Part shown: positions 36,947-45,325 of the stretch, in pieces
How the letters are laid out: the number at the start of each line of letters is the position of its first letter
Position numbering within the stretch: the stretch's first letter is position 1
Origin: Formosa haliotis
Lineage (GTDB): Bacteria; Bacteroidota; Bacteroidia; Flavobacteriales; Flavobacteriaceae
Length of the DNA: 64,000 nucleotides
Assembly: GCF_001685485.1 (NCBI RefSeq)
Contig: NZ_BDEL01000001.1
Span: 4,189,501 to 4,253,500 of the forward strand
Direction: 5' to 3'
Translations under genes and position numbers: made by a program
The notes under the pieces: model-generated
Seen by the model: only the letters and a program-made list of their open reading frames with translations
What the model was told of the DNA's origin: nothing
The model's database searches: none

Positions 36947-37447
36947 ATGAAGACAGGATTAAAACTATTAACCTTATTATTCGCTACTCTAATTATGAGT
37001 TGTGGAGGAAAAGAAGAAAAGAAAACAGAAAAATTTAGTTACGACAAAAAAGCTCCAGCCACAGAAAAACCGGTAGCAAAGGAAGAAGTAGTTCCTGCCT
37101 CTAAACGTGTCGATTTAACGAATAAGGGGATTGGCCCAATAACTTCTGTGACTTTAGATGCTGAAGTTAATCAAGAAATGGCAACTCGTGGTGCAGATAT
37201 TTTCAAGAAGAATTGTACAGCTTGTCATAGAACCGACAAAAAATTCATTGGTCCAGCTCCAAAAGGTGTTTTAGATATTAGAACTCCAGAGTGGGTAATG
37301 AATATGATTTTAAATCCGGAAGTTATGGTAAAAGAAGATCCGTTAGCTAAAGATTTATTAATAGAATTTAATGGCGCACCTATGGCAAACCAACATTTGT
37401 CTGAAGAAGAAGCTAGAGCAATATTAGAATATTTCAGAACACTTTAA
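36947..37447 (+). CDS. Lipid-anchored mono-haem cytochrome c of the nos operon
   Basis: A 166-residue lipoprotein (lipobox IMSC, Cys19) with a charged linker and one haem site CTACH at residues 90-94. The probable axial Met is in GAPMANQHL near residue 145. It is the first gene of the nos operon and directly follows the shared operator and promoter. A membrane-tethered cytochrome here is a good candidate for the electron donor to NosZ, since no NosR is present. The gap to the next gene is 10 bases. Confidence 0.87.
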   Translation: MKTGLKLLTLLFATLIMSCGGKEEKKTEKFSYDKKAPATEKPVAKEEVVPASKRVDLTNKGIGPITSVTLDAEVNQEMATRGADIFKKNCTACHRTDKKFIGPAPKGVLDIRTPEWVMNMILNPEVMVKEDPLAKDLLIEFNGAPMANQHLSEEEARAILEYFRTL

Positions 37448-37457
37448 TATTAGGCTT

Positions 37458-38039
37458 ATGAAATCATTAAAAATTTCATTCTTAATTGTAGTAACATTTG
37501 GGTTTCTTTTGTCATGTAAAAATGACAAAGAAACCTCTGTAAGTAATTCAACTTCAGCGGCCGAGGCCACAAGATCTAATTCAACTGCAGATCAAGGTCA
37601 AGCTTTTATTAAGGACGACGAAGGTAAACCAACAGTACTGAGTATTGCCATGGAATCTCCAGACCATACCACTTTAGTTGCTGCGGTTAAAGCGGCAGGT
37701 CTGGAAAATGTATTAGTAAATGCAGGACCGTTAATGGTTTTTGCCCCTACAAACGAAGCTTTTGCAGCTTTACCAGAAGGCACTTTAGAGACCTTATTAA
37801 AGCCAGAAAATAAAGATGCTTTGGCTAATATTTTAAAGTATCATGTAACACCAGGAAATTATTCAAAAGACTTTTTAAAGAAATTTAAAGAATTAGGTCA
37901 AGCCAACAACCAATATGTAAAGGTAGAAGTTGTAGACGGCGAGCCGGTAATTGGTGGTGCTAAAATTTTAGCTAGTATTCCTGCCGGGAATGGGATTGTG
38001 CATGTTATAGACAAGGTATTGCTACCTCCAACCGAATAA
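37458..38039 (+). CDS. Fasciclin-domain lipoprotein in the nos operon
   Basis: A 193-residue lipoprotein (lipobox LSC, Cys20) with a single fasciclin (FAS1) domain from about residue 60 to 190. Both conserved boxes are present: VFAPTNEAFAALP and a closing NGIVHVIDKVLLPP. FAS1 domains mediate adhesion or protein contact and have no known catalytic function. Its place between the cytochrome and nosZ, with gaps of 10 and 26 bases, shows it belongs to the nos transcript. A role as an envelope partner for NosZ or the cytochrome is inference. Confidence 0.85.
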   Translation: MKSLKISFLIVVTFGFLLSCKNDKETSVSNSTSAAEATRSNSTADQGQAFIKDDEGKPTVLSIAMESPDHTTLVAAVKAAGLENVLVNAGPLMVFAPTNEAFAALPEGTLETLLKPENKDALANILKYHVTPGNYSKDFLKKFKELGQANNQYVKVEVVDGEPVIGGAKILASIPAGNGIVHVIDKVLLPPTE

Positions 38040-38065
38040 ATCAAACTATTAAATTATTGACGATA

Positions 38066-40036
38066 ATGATAAAAATTACCAAACTACCTCTTGCTATTCT
38101 AGCCATGTTTATGGTGCTTTCAAGTTGTAATGACGCTAAAAAATCTGATGGAAAATCGGGAGCCTTATCAAGTAATGTTGCCGAGAGAGTTTATGTTGCT
38201 CCAGGACAGCACGACGAATATTATGCTTTTATTTCTGGAGGTTATAGCGGAAACTTAACCGTATATGGATTGCCATCGGGAAGAATGTTTAAGGAAATTC
38301 CTGTGTTCTCTCAATTTCCAACTTCTGGATATGGATATTCTGAAGAAACAAAACCAATGTTGAATACCTCTCACGGCTTTGTGCCTTGGGGAGATGCACA
38401 TCACCCAGACATTTCTCAAACCAATGGTGAAACAGATGGTCGTTTTGTTTTTATTAACGAAAATAATACGCCTAGAATTGCGAAAGTAGATCTAACAACT
38501 TTTGAAACGACAGAGATTATTGAGATTCCTAACAGTGCAGGAAATCATAGTTCTTCTTTCGTAACCGAGAATACAGAGTATGTGGTAGCAGGAACACGTT
38601 TTTCTGTTCCAATTCCACAACGCGATATGCCAATTAAAGATTACAAAGGAAATTTTAAAGGCGCCTTATCTTTTTTATCGGTAGAACCAGAGCATGGAAC
38701 TATGGATCTTTCTTTCCAGATTTTAATGCCTGGATTTAACTACGATTTAGCCCACCCAGGTCGTGGCGAATCTCATGGTTGGTTCTTCTTTTCAACATAT
38801 AATACAGAAGAAGCAAGCACACTTTTAGAAGTTAATGCCTCGCAAAACGATAAAGATTTTATCGCTGCTGTAAACTGGAAAAAAGCAGAAGAATACATTA
38901 AAGCTGGAAAATTTAAAACAATGCCAGCGAATTACGCACACAATGTTTACGATGAAGCTACGCATACGGCAACATCAACAATGAAAAAAGAAGTTCGTGT
39001 ATTAAATGCATCAGAATTACCAGGATTGGTATATTTATTACCAACACCAAAATCACCTCACGGTTGTGATGTAGATCCTTCTGGACAATACATTGTAGGG
39101 AATGGTAAACTTTCTGCTAACTTAACCGTGCATTCATTCACTAAAATGATAGATGCTATTGAAAATAAAAAGTTTGATGGTGAAGCTTACGGTATTCCAA
39201 TTTTGAAATTTGAAGATGTTCTTGCAGGTGTTGTAGAGCAAGCAGGTTTAGGCCCATTACATACAGAATTTGACGATAAAGGAAATGGTTATACTACGTT
39301 CTTTATTTCTTCGGAAGTTGTAAAATGGAAATTAGGTACTTGGGAGGTGTTAGACAGACAACCAACATTTTACTCGGTGGGTCACCTAACAATTCCTGGA
39401 GGAAATTCTAGAAAACCTACTGGTAAATATATGTTTGCCATGAATAAAATTACAAAGGACCGTTATTTACCAACGGGACCAGAATTAGAGCATTCAGCAC
39501 AATTGTATGATATTTCTGGAGATAAAATGGAATTGTTATTAGATTTTCCAACACACGGAGAACCGCATTATGCTGCTGCCATTCTAGCATCTAAAGTAGC
39601 TCCTAACTCTAAGAAAATTTATAAGTTAGAAGATAACGAGCATCCTTTTGCTGCCAAAAGCGATAGCGAAACTAAAGTGGTTCGCGATGGTAATACTGTT
39701 CATATATACATGACGACTATTAGAAGTCATTTCTCACCAGATAATATCGAGGGGATAAAAGTAGGAGATAAGGTTTACTTCCATGTTACCAATCTCGAAC
39801 AAGATTTTGATGTGCCTCATGGCTTCGCTGTTATCGGACAAAATACATCAGAGCTTTTAATTATGCCTGGACAAACAAAAACATCGGTTTGGGAGCCTAA
39901 ACAAGTAGGCGTTTGGCCGTTCTATTGTACAGATTTCTGTTCTGCATTACACCAAGAGATGCAAGGCTATATTCGTGTTTCTGCTGCCGGTGCCGATACC
40001 CCACTAAAATGGTCTATGGGTGAAGATATAGAATAA
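38066..40036 (+). CDS. nosZ: Nitrous oxide reductase, clade II type
   Basis: A 656-residue enzyme that reduces N2O to N2. It has a Sec-type lipoprotein signal (lipobox SSC, about Cys21 from this start) rather than the Tat signal of clade I. The CuZ centre ligands lie in GDAHHPD, KSPHGCD, GPLHTEF, VGHL and HGEPHYA. The CuA site is in the C-terminal cupredoxin domain: Cys621, Cys625, His629 and Met632 in CTDFCSALHQEM, plus the His in DVPHGF. I chose ATG at 38066; the only upstream option is a TTG nine bases earlier. A strong terminator follows (40081). Confidence 0.96.
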   Translation: MIKITKLPLAILAMFMVLSSCNDAKKSDGKSGALSSNVAERVYVAPGQHDEYYAFISGGYSGNLTVYGLPSGRMFKEIPVFSQFPTSGYGYSEETKPMLNTSHGFVPWGDAHHPDISQTNGETDGRFVFINENNTPRIAKVDLTTFETTEIIEIPNSAGNHSSSFVTENTEYVVAGTRFSVPIPQRDMPIKDYKGNFKGALSFLSVEPEHGTMDLSFQILMPGFNYDLAHPGRGESHGWFFFSTYNTEEASTLLEVNASQNDKDFIAAVNWKKAEEYIKAGKFKTMPANYAHNVYDEATHTATSTMKKEVRVLNASELPGLVYLLPTPKSPHGCDVDPSGQYIVGNGKLSANLTVHSFTKMIDAIENKKFDGEAYGIPILKFEDVLAGVVEQAGLGPLHTEFDDKGNGYTTFFISSEVVKWKLGTWEVLDRQPTFYSVGHLTIPGGNSRKPTGKYMFAMNKITKDRYLPTGPELEHSAQLYDISGDKMELLLDFPTHGEPHYAAAILASKVAPNSKKIYKLEDNEHPFAAKSDSETKVVRDGNTVHIYMTTIRSHFSPDNIEGIKVGDKVYFHVTNLEQDFDVPHGFAVIGQNTSELLIMPGQTKTSVWEPKQVGVWPFYCTDFCSALHQEMQGYIRVSAAGADTPLKWSMGEDIE

Positions 40037-40080
40037 ATATATGCTTAGGAGAATTTTATTTTAAGGTTTATTTTCCTACT

Positions 40081-40120
40081 AAAGGCGGGAGTTGTGTTAT
40101 CGCTCCCGCCTTTCTTTTTT
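40081..40120 (+). terminator. Terminator between nosZ and the nos accessory genes
   Basis: AAAGGCGGGAG (40081-40091) pairs with CTCCCGCCTTT (40103-40113) across an 11-base loop, followed by CTTTTTT. The stem is GC-rich and strong. Confidence 0.88.
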
Positions 40121-40163
40121 ACAGAGTAATTGATAACTAACCTAAAACTAATCTGTATGTGTT

Positions 40164-40784
40164 ATGAAAAAAGCAGGTATTATAATGATAGTAGGTTCCT
40201 TACTTTTATTAGGACTTTTTAAATTTCCATTATGGAACATCATGCTTGGCGCCCCACAATATCCAGATCCCCTGGGAATGAATATTTATGTTGACGGTAT
40301 TCGAGGGGTATCTGAATTTGATATTCAAAATTTAGACGGATTAAATCATTATATTGGCATGAAAAAAATTCCGAAACCTGAAGAGATGTGGGAGTTTTCC
40401 GTGTTTCCAAAGGTGGTTTTAGGCATGTCATTACTTGGTGTTTTATTAGGAATTCTGGGGTTTATGAAAAAAATCAGTCCAAAGTATTTCTTAGGATGGT
40501 TTGTGTTAATGGCTGTTTTAGGTATTTTAGGGATGTACGATTTTAATAATTGGTTAATAGATTATGGTAGCAATTTAGATCCGAAAGCGATCATTAAAGC
40601 TTATAATCCAGATGGATCGCCAATGGCTTATAAACCACCATTATTAGGCCATAAACAATTATTAAATTTTCATGTAACCTCTTTACCACACACGGGCGGA
40701 TATTTAATGTTTGTGGGAATGACACTAACACTTATTGCCTATTGGGTAGGTAAAAAATCAACTCAAATGCAATCTAAACGATAA
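40164..40784 (+). CDS. Membrane protein of the nos cluster (NosB-like candidate)
   Basis: The 206-residue protein has about four membrane helices (residues 5-22, 80-98, 107-125 and 178-196) and a periplasmic loop after the first. Clade II nos clusters commonly carry a membrane protein of unknown function after nosZ (nosB), and the position fits; I cannot confirm homology by eye. The conserved-looking His/Tyr segments (GLNHYIGMKKIPKPEEMW, LLNFHVTSLPHTGGY) could bind copper or haem. It starts 127 bases after nosZ, past a strong terminator, and leads the accessory genes. Confidence 0.7.
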   Translation: MKKAGIIMIVGSLLLLGLFKFPLWNIMLGAPQYPDPLGMNIYVDGIRGVSEFDIQNLDGLNHYIGMKKIPKPEEMWEFSVFPKVVLGMSLLGVLLGILGFMKKISPKYFLGWFVLMAVLGILGMYDFNNWLIDYGSNLDPKAIIKAYNPDGSPMAYKPPLLGHKQLLNFHVTSLPHTGGYLMFVGMTLTLIAYWVGKKSTQMQSKR

Positions 40785-40815
40785 GCGATTTGCAAAACTT
40801 TTAAAAATCGAAATT

Positions 40816-41253
40816 ATGCAAACTTTAAAAAAATATTCAGTTTTAGCCTTACTATTATTTTTTCTTGGCTGTAATGTGTCTCCAAAAGCTATAGATTATG
40901 GTAATGAAGGCTGTCATTATTGTAGTATGACTATAGTCGATAAAATTCACGCTGCAGAGGTTGTTACAAATAAAGGTAAAGTCTATAAATTCGATGCTAC
41001 AGAGTGTATGGCTCATTTTATGGAAGATTTTAATCGTTCAGAAATAGCACTTTATTTAGTAAATCATTATTCAAAACCGGAAGTTCTTATAGATGCTACT
41101 CAAGCCACTTTTTTGGTAAGTAAAAATATTCCAAGTCCGATGGGAGCCTTTGTAACTGCTTTCCAAGACCATAACATTGCGGAAAAGGTAAAATCGGAAC
41201 AAGGCGGAACGCTATATACTTGGAACGAAATTTTAGAGCATTTAAAGCAGTAG
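40816..41253 (+). CDS. nosL: NosL copper chaperone lipoprotein
   Basis: A 145-residue lipoprotein (lipobox LGC, about Cys19) with the NosL metal motif GCHYCSM at about residues 32-38. The TECMAHFM region and the MGAFVTAF stretch near residue 112 are also typical. NosL delivers Cu(I) for assembly of the CuZ centre of NosZ. It is followed three bases later by nosD. Confidence 0.93.
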   Translation: MQTLKKYSVLALLLFFLGCNVSPKAIDYGNEGCHYCSMTIVDKIHAAEVVTNKGKVYKFDATECMAHFMEDFNRSEIALYLVNHYSKPEVLIDATQATFLVSKNIPSPMGAFVTAFQDHNIAEKVKSEQGGTLYTWNEILEHLKQ

Positions 41254-41256
41254 TTA

Positions 41257-42492
41257 ATGTATAAAAAATTAGCTTGTTTAGTCGTTATGTTTATAACGTG
41301 TTACAGTAATGCACAACAAATCGAGGTATGTAGCAACTGTAATATTTCTTCCATTAAAGAGGCTATTGCACAAGCAAAGGATTTTGATACCATTCTTATT
41401 CAAAAGGGTACTTATAAGGATCATAATATAGTAGTCGATAAACCTTTAACCATAATCGGAAAAAATTACCCAGTAATTGATGGAGAACTTAAAGGTGAAA
41501 TTTTTACTATAACGTCAAATCATGTCACTCTAGATGGATTATTCATTATTAATGTTGGTACAAGTTATACAACAGATTTTGCTGCGGTTCGCGTAAAACG
41601 TAGCAATCATTTTATAATTAAAAATCTAGTATTAGAGAAGTTGTTCTTTGGTATTTATCTAGAAAAATCGAACAACGGAAAAGTATTTCACAATAAAATA
41701 ATTGGAGACGCCGTAGAAGAGTATAATTCTGGAAATGGTATTCAATTATGGTATTGTAAAAATGTCGAGATAGAACGCAATCATATAGAACATGTTCGCG
41801 ATGGTATTTACCTTGAATTTTCAGACCACTGTGTGATTAAAAATAACGTAAGTGTTAATAATGTTAGGTATGGTTTACATTTCATGTTTTCTAACGACGA
41901 TGATTATATCGATAATACCTTCGAAAATAACGGTGCCGGTGTAGCCGTAATGTTCTCTAAGCGGATTAAAATGATAAATAATCTCTTTAAAGAAAATTGG
42001 GGACCAGCGTCTTATGGTATGCTTTTAAAAGAAATAAATGATTCTGAAATTAGGGGTAATACTTTTCAAAAAAACACCATAGGTATAAACATTGAAGGCT
42101 CTAATAGAATAAAGTATACCAATAATAATTTTATGAATAACGGTTGGGCTATTAAAGTTCGCGGAGCGTGTTACACCAATAGTTTTACTCAAAACAACTT
42201 TTTGTATAACTCCTTCGATATCGCCTACAACAGTCGTGTAAACGACAATACCTTTGAAGGTAATTTTTGGAGCAATTATACCGGATACGATTTAAATAAG
42301 GATGGTGTGGGCGATGTACCGTATCGTCCTGTAAAACTGTTTTCTTATATTGTAAATAGAACTCCAGAAACTATCATTTTAATGCGGAGCATGTTTATAG
42401 ACCTTATCGATTTTTCAGAAAAAGTATCACCCGTCTTTACACCAGATAATTTAATGGATAACGCACCTGCAATACAACAAATAACATGGTAA
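41257..42492 (+). CDS. nosD: NosD periplasmic copper-processing protein
   Basis: The 411-residue protein has a signal peptide (about residues 1-20). A right-handed beta-helix follows with CASH-type repeats, seen as regularly spaced GI/GN and NN turns such as GNGIQLWYCKNVEI and RDGIYLEFSDHC. NosD acts with the NosFY ABC transporter in maturation of NosZ, probably in sulfur or copper supply to CuZ. Its end overlaps nosF by 7 bases. Confidence 0.93.
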   Translation: MYKKLACLVVMFITCYSNAQQIEVCSNCNISSIKEAIAQAKDFDTILIQKGTYKDHNIVVDKPLTIIGKNYPVIDGELKGEIFTITSNHVTLDGLFIINVGTSYTTDFAAVRVKRSNHFIIKNLVLEKLFFGIYLEKSNNGKVFHNKIIGDAVEEYNSGNGIQLWYCKNVEIERNHIEHVRDGIYLEFSDHCVIKNNVSVNNVRYGLHFMFSNDDDYIDNTFENNGAGVAVMFSKRIKMINNLFKENWGPASYGMLLKEINDSEIRGNTFQKNTIGINIEGSNRIKYTNNNFMNNGWAIKVRGACYTNSFTQNNFLYNSFDIAYNSRVNDNTFEGNFWSNYTGYDLNKDGVGDVPYRPVKLFSYIVNRTPETIILMRSMFIDLIDFSEKVSPVFTPDNLMDNAPAIQQITW

Positions 42493-43193
42493 ATATTCAA
42501 GACCTACATAAGAGATTTGGAAAAAACAACGTGCTTAAAGGCATCGATTTAGAAATTAAGGAAGGTGGAATCTTCGCGGTGCTTGGCCCTAACGGATCGG
42601 GAAAAACGACCTTAATTAAATCGATATTAGGGATGGTAATTCCCGATAAAGGAAACATAACGGTATTAGGAGAAAGCATTAAGAAGAACCCAAATTACCG
42701 TCATGAAATTGATTATTTACCACAAATTGCAAATTTTCCGAGCAATTTGAAGGTAAAGGAATTGATTAAAATGATAAAAGATTTACGTAAAAATACCAAT
42801 CAAGACCTGCATCTTATAGAATTATTGAAACTGGGACCTTTTTTAGATAAAAAATTAGGTAACCTTTCTGGAGGAACAAAACAAAAAGTGAATTTGGTGT
42901 TAGCCTTTATGTTCGATAGTCCTATTATTATTTTAGACGAACCAACTACTGGCTTAGACCCAATATCGCTAATCCGTTTAAAAGAACTTATTTTATCGGA
43001 AAAGGCGAAAGGAAAAACTATACTCATTACCTCTCATATTATGAGTTTTGTTGAAGAAATGTCAGATGAAATTGTATTTCTTTTAGAAGGTAAGATTTAC
43101 TTTAAAGGAAGCATTTCAGAATTAAAAACTAAGACAAATCAGCTCGATTTTGAACATGCTATTGCGTCTATATTAAACGAAAATAATGCTTAA
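42486..43193 (+). CDS. nosF: NosF ABC transporter ATPase
   Basis: A 235-residue ATPase with Walker A GPNGSGKTT (residues 36-44), signature LSGGTKQKV, Walker B IIILDEPTTGLD and an H-loop ITSH. It overlaps nosD by 7 bases and nosY by 8 bases, indicating translational coupling. NosF energises the NosFY transporter that works with NosD in assembly of NosZ. Confidence 0.93.
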   Translation: MVNIQDLHKRFGKNNVLKGIDLEIKEGGIFAVLGPNGSGKTTLIKSILGMVIPDKGNITVLGESIKKNPNYRHEIDYLPQIANFPSNLKVKELIKMIKDLRKNTNQDLHLIELLKLGPFLDKKLGNLSGGTKQKVNLVLAFMFDSPIIILDEPTTGLDPISLIRLKELILSEKAKGKTILITSHIMSFVEEMSDEIVFLLEGKIYFKGSISELKTKTNQLDFEHAIASILNENNA

Positions 43194-43968
43194 AATATTA
43201 AAATATAGTTTCTACGATTTAATGCGTAGCCGTTGGAGTTACGTTTACTTTGCGTTCTATTTGTTACTAGGGGTGGTGCTCTTGTTTTTAAACCACGACC
43301 TTTCAAAAGCAGTTATAACTTTAATGAATGTTATAATTGTTTTAGTCCCATTAATAGGAACTATTTTTGGAGTCATGTACTATTACAATTCCCAAGAATT
43401 TACAGAACTCTTACTCGCACAGCCCTTAAAACGATCTTCCATATTTATGGGACAATATTTAGGAGTCGCTTTATCGCTATCCTTAAGTTTAATTTTAGGA
43501 TTAGGAATTCCGTTTGTATTCTACGGTTTGTTTAAAAGTAACGCCATTTGGGACTTTTCTTTACTACTAATAACAGGAACTTTTTTAACCTTAATCTTTA
43601 CGGCATTAGCGTTTAATATCGCGCTGTCTAACGAGAATAAAATTAAAGGTTTTGGCTATGCTATTTTATTATGGCTGTTTCTGGCCATTATTTACGATGG
43701 TGTGTTTTTAATGACACTAGTGTATTTTGAAAGCTATCCTTTAGATAAATTATCGCTTATAGGTACTATGTTAAATCCGATCGATTTATCGCGAACCCTT
43801 ATTTTGTTGAAGTTAGATATCTCGGCTTTATTAGGATATACTGGAGCCGTATTTAAACAATTTTTTGGAACTAACTACGGGCTTATCGTATCGTTAATTA
43901 CGCTTACTATTTGGGTTATTGTTCCTGTGTTAAGAATTATGCAAAAAGCTAAGAAAAAGGATTTTTAA
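43186..43968 (+). CDS. nosY: NosY ABC transporter permease
   Basis: A 260-residue ABC-2 type permease with six hydrophobic segments, matching NosY in length. It overlaps nosF by 8 bases and is the last gene of the nos cluster. It is the membrane partner of NosF and NosD. A decayed copy of the dispersed hairpin element lies between its stop and the convergent SafE-like gene. Confidence 0.92.
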   Translation: MLKILKYSFYDLMRSRWSYVYFAFYLLLGVVLLFLNHDLSKAVITLMNVIIVLVPLIGTIFGVMYYYNSQEFTELLLAQPLKRSSIFMGQYLGVALSLSLSLILGLGIPFVFYGLFKSNAIWDFSLLLITGTFLTLIFTALAFNIALSNENKIKGFGYAILLWLFLAIIYDGVFLMTLVYFESYPLDKLSLIGTMLNPIDLSRTLILLKLDISALLGYTGAVFKQFFGTNYGLIVSLITLTIWVIVPVLRIMQKAKKKDF

Positions 43969-44029
43969 CCGTTTCATTGTGTTGCTAACTTTAGTGGTCT
44001 AGAAGATATTGAAAACACTATTTTATAAT

Positions 44030-44135
44030 GAGGAGATATGAATAGACTTAGTGTCACATTTTAGTTATCATCTTGAATTCTGTTTAGAGTCTTCCTAAGT
44101 AAGTAAAGCTGTATTGAAGTTGAAATGCGTTCCTG
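44030..44135. repeat. Decayed copy 3 of the dispersed intergenic element
   Basis: In the same orientation as copy 1, it shows the pattern of both internal hairpins in degenerate form (CTTGAATTCTGTTTAGAG, and AAGCTGTATTGAAGTTGAAATGC). It again lies between two convergent genes (nosY and the SafE-like gene). The match is imperfect. Confidence 0.45.
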
Positions 44136-44152
44136 TAAAATTCTTTGCAGTA

Positions 44153-44854
44153 CTAATGACACTCTATTTCACTACTAATAACAGGATTTACTGGAGCGGG
44201 AGAGAGGTAGGGAATGCCTAGGCCTAGACCTCTAATAATAAAAAGGATTCCAATTATAATTACAAATACCGGAATGAGTTTCTGGATTCGTTTTTTTGCC
44301 AAACTACTCAATAGGTTTCCAAAATAAATGGCTGTCGTCATTAAAGGAATTGTACCTAATCCGAAAAGGAACATATACAAGCTCCCTTGTAAAGGTTCAG
44401 CTGTAGCGATAGACGATAGAACCGCCATATACACTAAGCCACAAGGTAGAAATCCGTTTAAAAAACCGATGGTTAAAAAGGTATCTGCTGTTTTTTTCTG
44501 AAGTGCAACACCCATTCCTTTTTTTACTTTGGAAATTATACTGAAAATGGGCTTCGAGAAATTGTATTTGCTAAAGGTTTTATAGGGCAATAAAACCACA
44601 ATAATTAAACACACTCCAATAAGTATTGATAGCTTTTGCTGAAGTCCGAAAATGTATAACCCCTTACCAATAAACCCGAAAATTAATCCAATAATGCTGT
44701 AGGCTAATAATCGGCCAAAGTGATAGGTGAATATCTGGCTTACTTTTTTCAACGTATTACTACGATCTACAGGAAGCATAAAGGCGATTGGCCCACACAT
44801 GCCAATACAATGAAAACTTCCTAATAGGCCAAATATAAACGCTGAAAGAAACAT
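44153..44854 (-). CDS. SafE/TauE-like (DsbD_2 type) membrane protein of the cbb3 locus
   Basis: A 233-residue protein with six hydrophobic helices. Conserved motifs are GSFHCIGMCGP near residues 12-22 and GFLNGFLPCGLVY near residue 130, each with Cys residues close to the membrane surface. These Cys pairs are typical of this branch, found at the end of many cco clusters and thought to act in copper supply to the oxidase. It starts one base after the ccoH stop codon, so it belongs to the cco operon. The His-rich end reads SEIECH. Confidence 0.82.
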   Translation of the reverse strand: MFLSAFIFGLLGSFHCIGMCGPIAFMLPVDRSNTLKKVSQIFTYHFGRLLAYSIIGLIFGFIGKGLYIFGLQQKLSILIGVCLIIVVLLPYKTFSKYNFSKPIFSIISKVKKGMGVALQKKTADTFLTIGFLNGFLPCGLVYMAVLSSIATAEPLQGSLYMFLFGLGTIPLMTTAIYFGNLLSSLAKKRIQKLIPVFVIIIGILFIIRGLGLGIPYLSPAPVNPVISSEIECH

Positions 44855-45301
44855 TTAATAGGTTATTGATTCCTTAAAAAGATAACTCGAGTCGTTATTT
44901 TTCCAATCGACTTTCATATCCCAACGGCCATCCAAAAGGCGGTCTTTTGGGATGAGAAAAGTGTGATTTTCTACCTTAATTGGTAATTGAAAATCTAATG
45001 CTTTATTTGAAGGACGATATAAGGACACCGTTCCAGAGATATTAGAGGCTTTAAATGCCGTAGGGAACTGTATTAAAATCCCTTTATCTGTAGACGTCCA
45101 TGTAACATCATCTTCAAGTGTTCTGGCATTTTGTTCTTTAGTAATATCATTTTGGAAGCTTAATTCTTGTTTGTAATAATCGTCGACTACTAAATCGTGA
45201 TTAAAACGATCGCCAACCATCATATTATATACAAAATATAATATAAACGATATAAAACACACAAAAGCAATAACAATTCCTGTTCCCCAATTTATTTTCA
45301 T
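44855..45301 (-). CDS. ccoH: CcoH (FixH) family assembly protein
   Basis: A 148-residue protein with one N-terminal membrane helix (about residues 7-28), then a periplasmic domain of the FixH fold (RWDMKVDWKN near the C-terminus). CcoH is a cbb3 oxidase assembly factor. It lies 24 bases after ccoG and one base before the SafE-like gene. Confidence 0.85.
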   Translation of the reverse strand: MKINWGTGIVIAFVCFISFILYFVYNMMVGDRFNHDLVVDDYYKQELSFQNDITKEQNARTLEDDVTWTSTDKGILIQFPTAFKASNISGTVSLYRPSNKALDFQLPIKVENHTFLIPKDRLLDGRWDMKVDWKNNDSSYLFKESITY

Positions 45302-45325
45302 AATGATAAGCTTTAGTCTTTTTAA

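Noticed and set aside
38057..38066. TTG start for nosZ nine bases upstream
   Set aside because: The ATG at 38066 gives a normal lipoprotein signal; the TTG would only add three residues.
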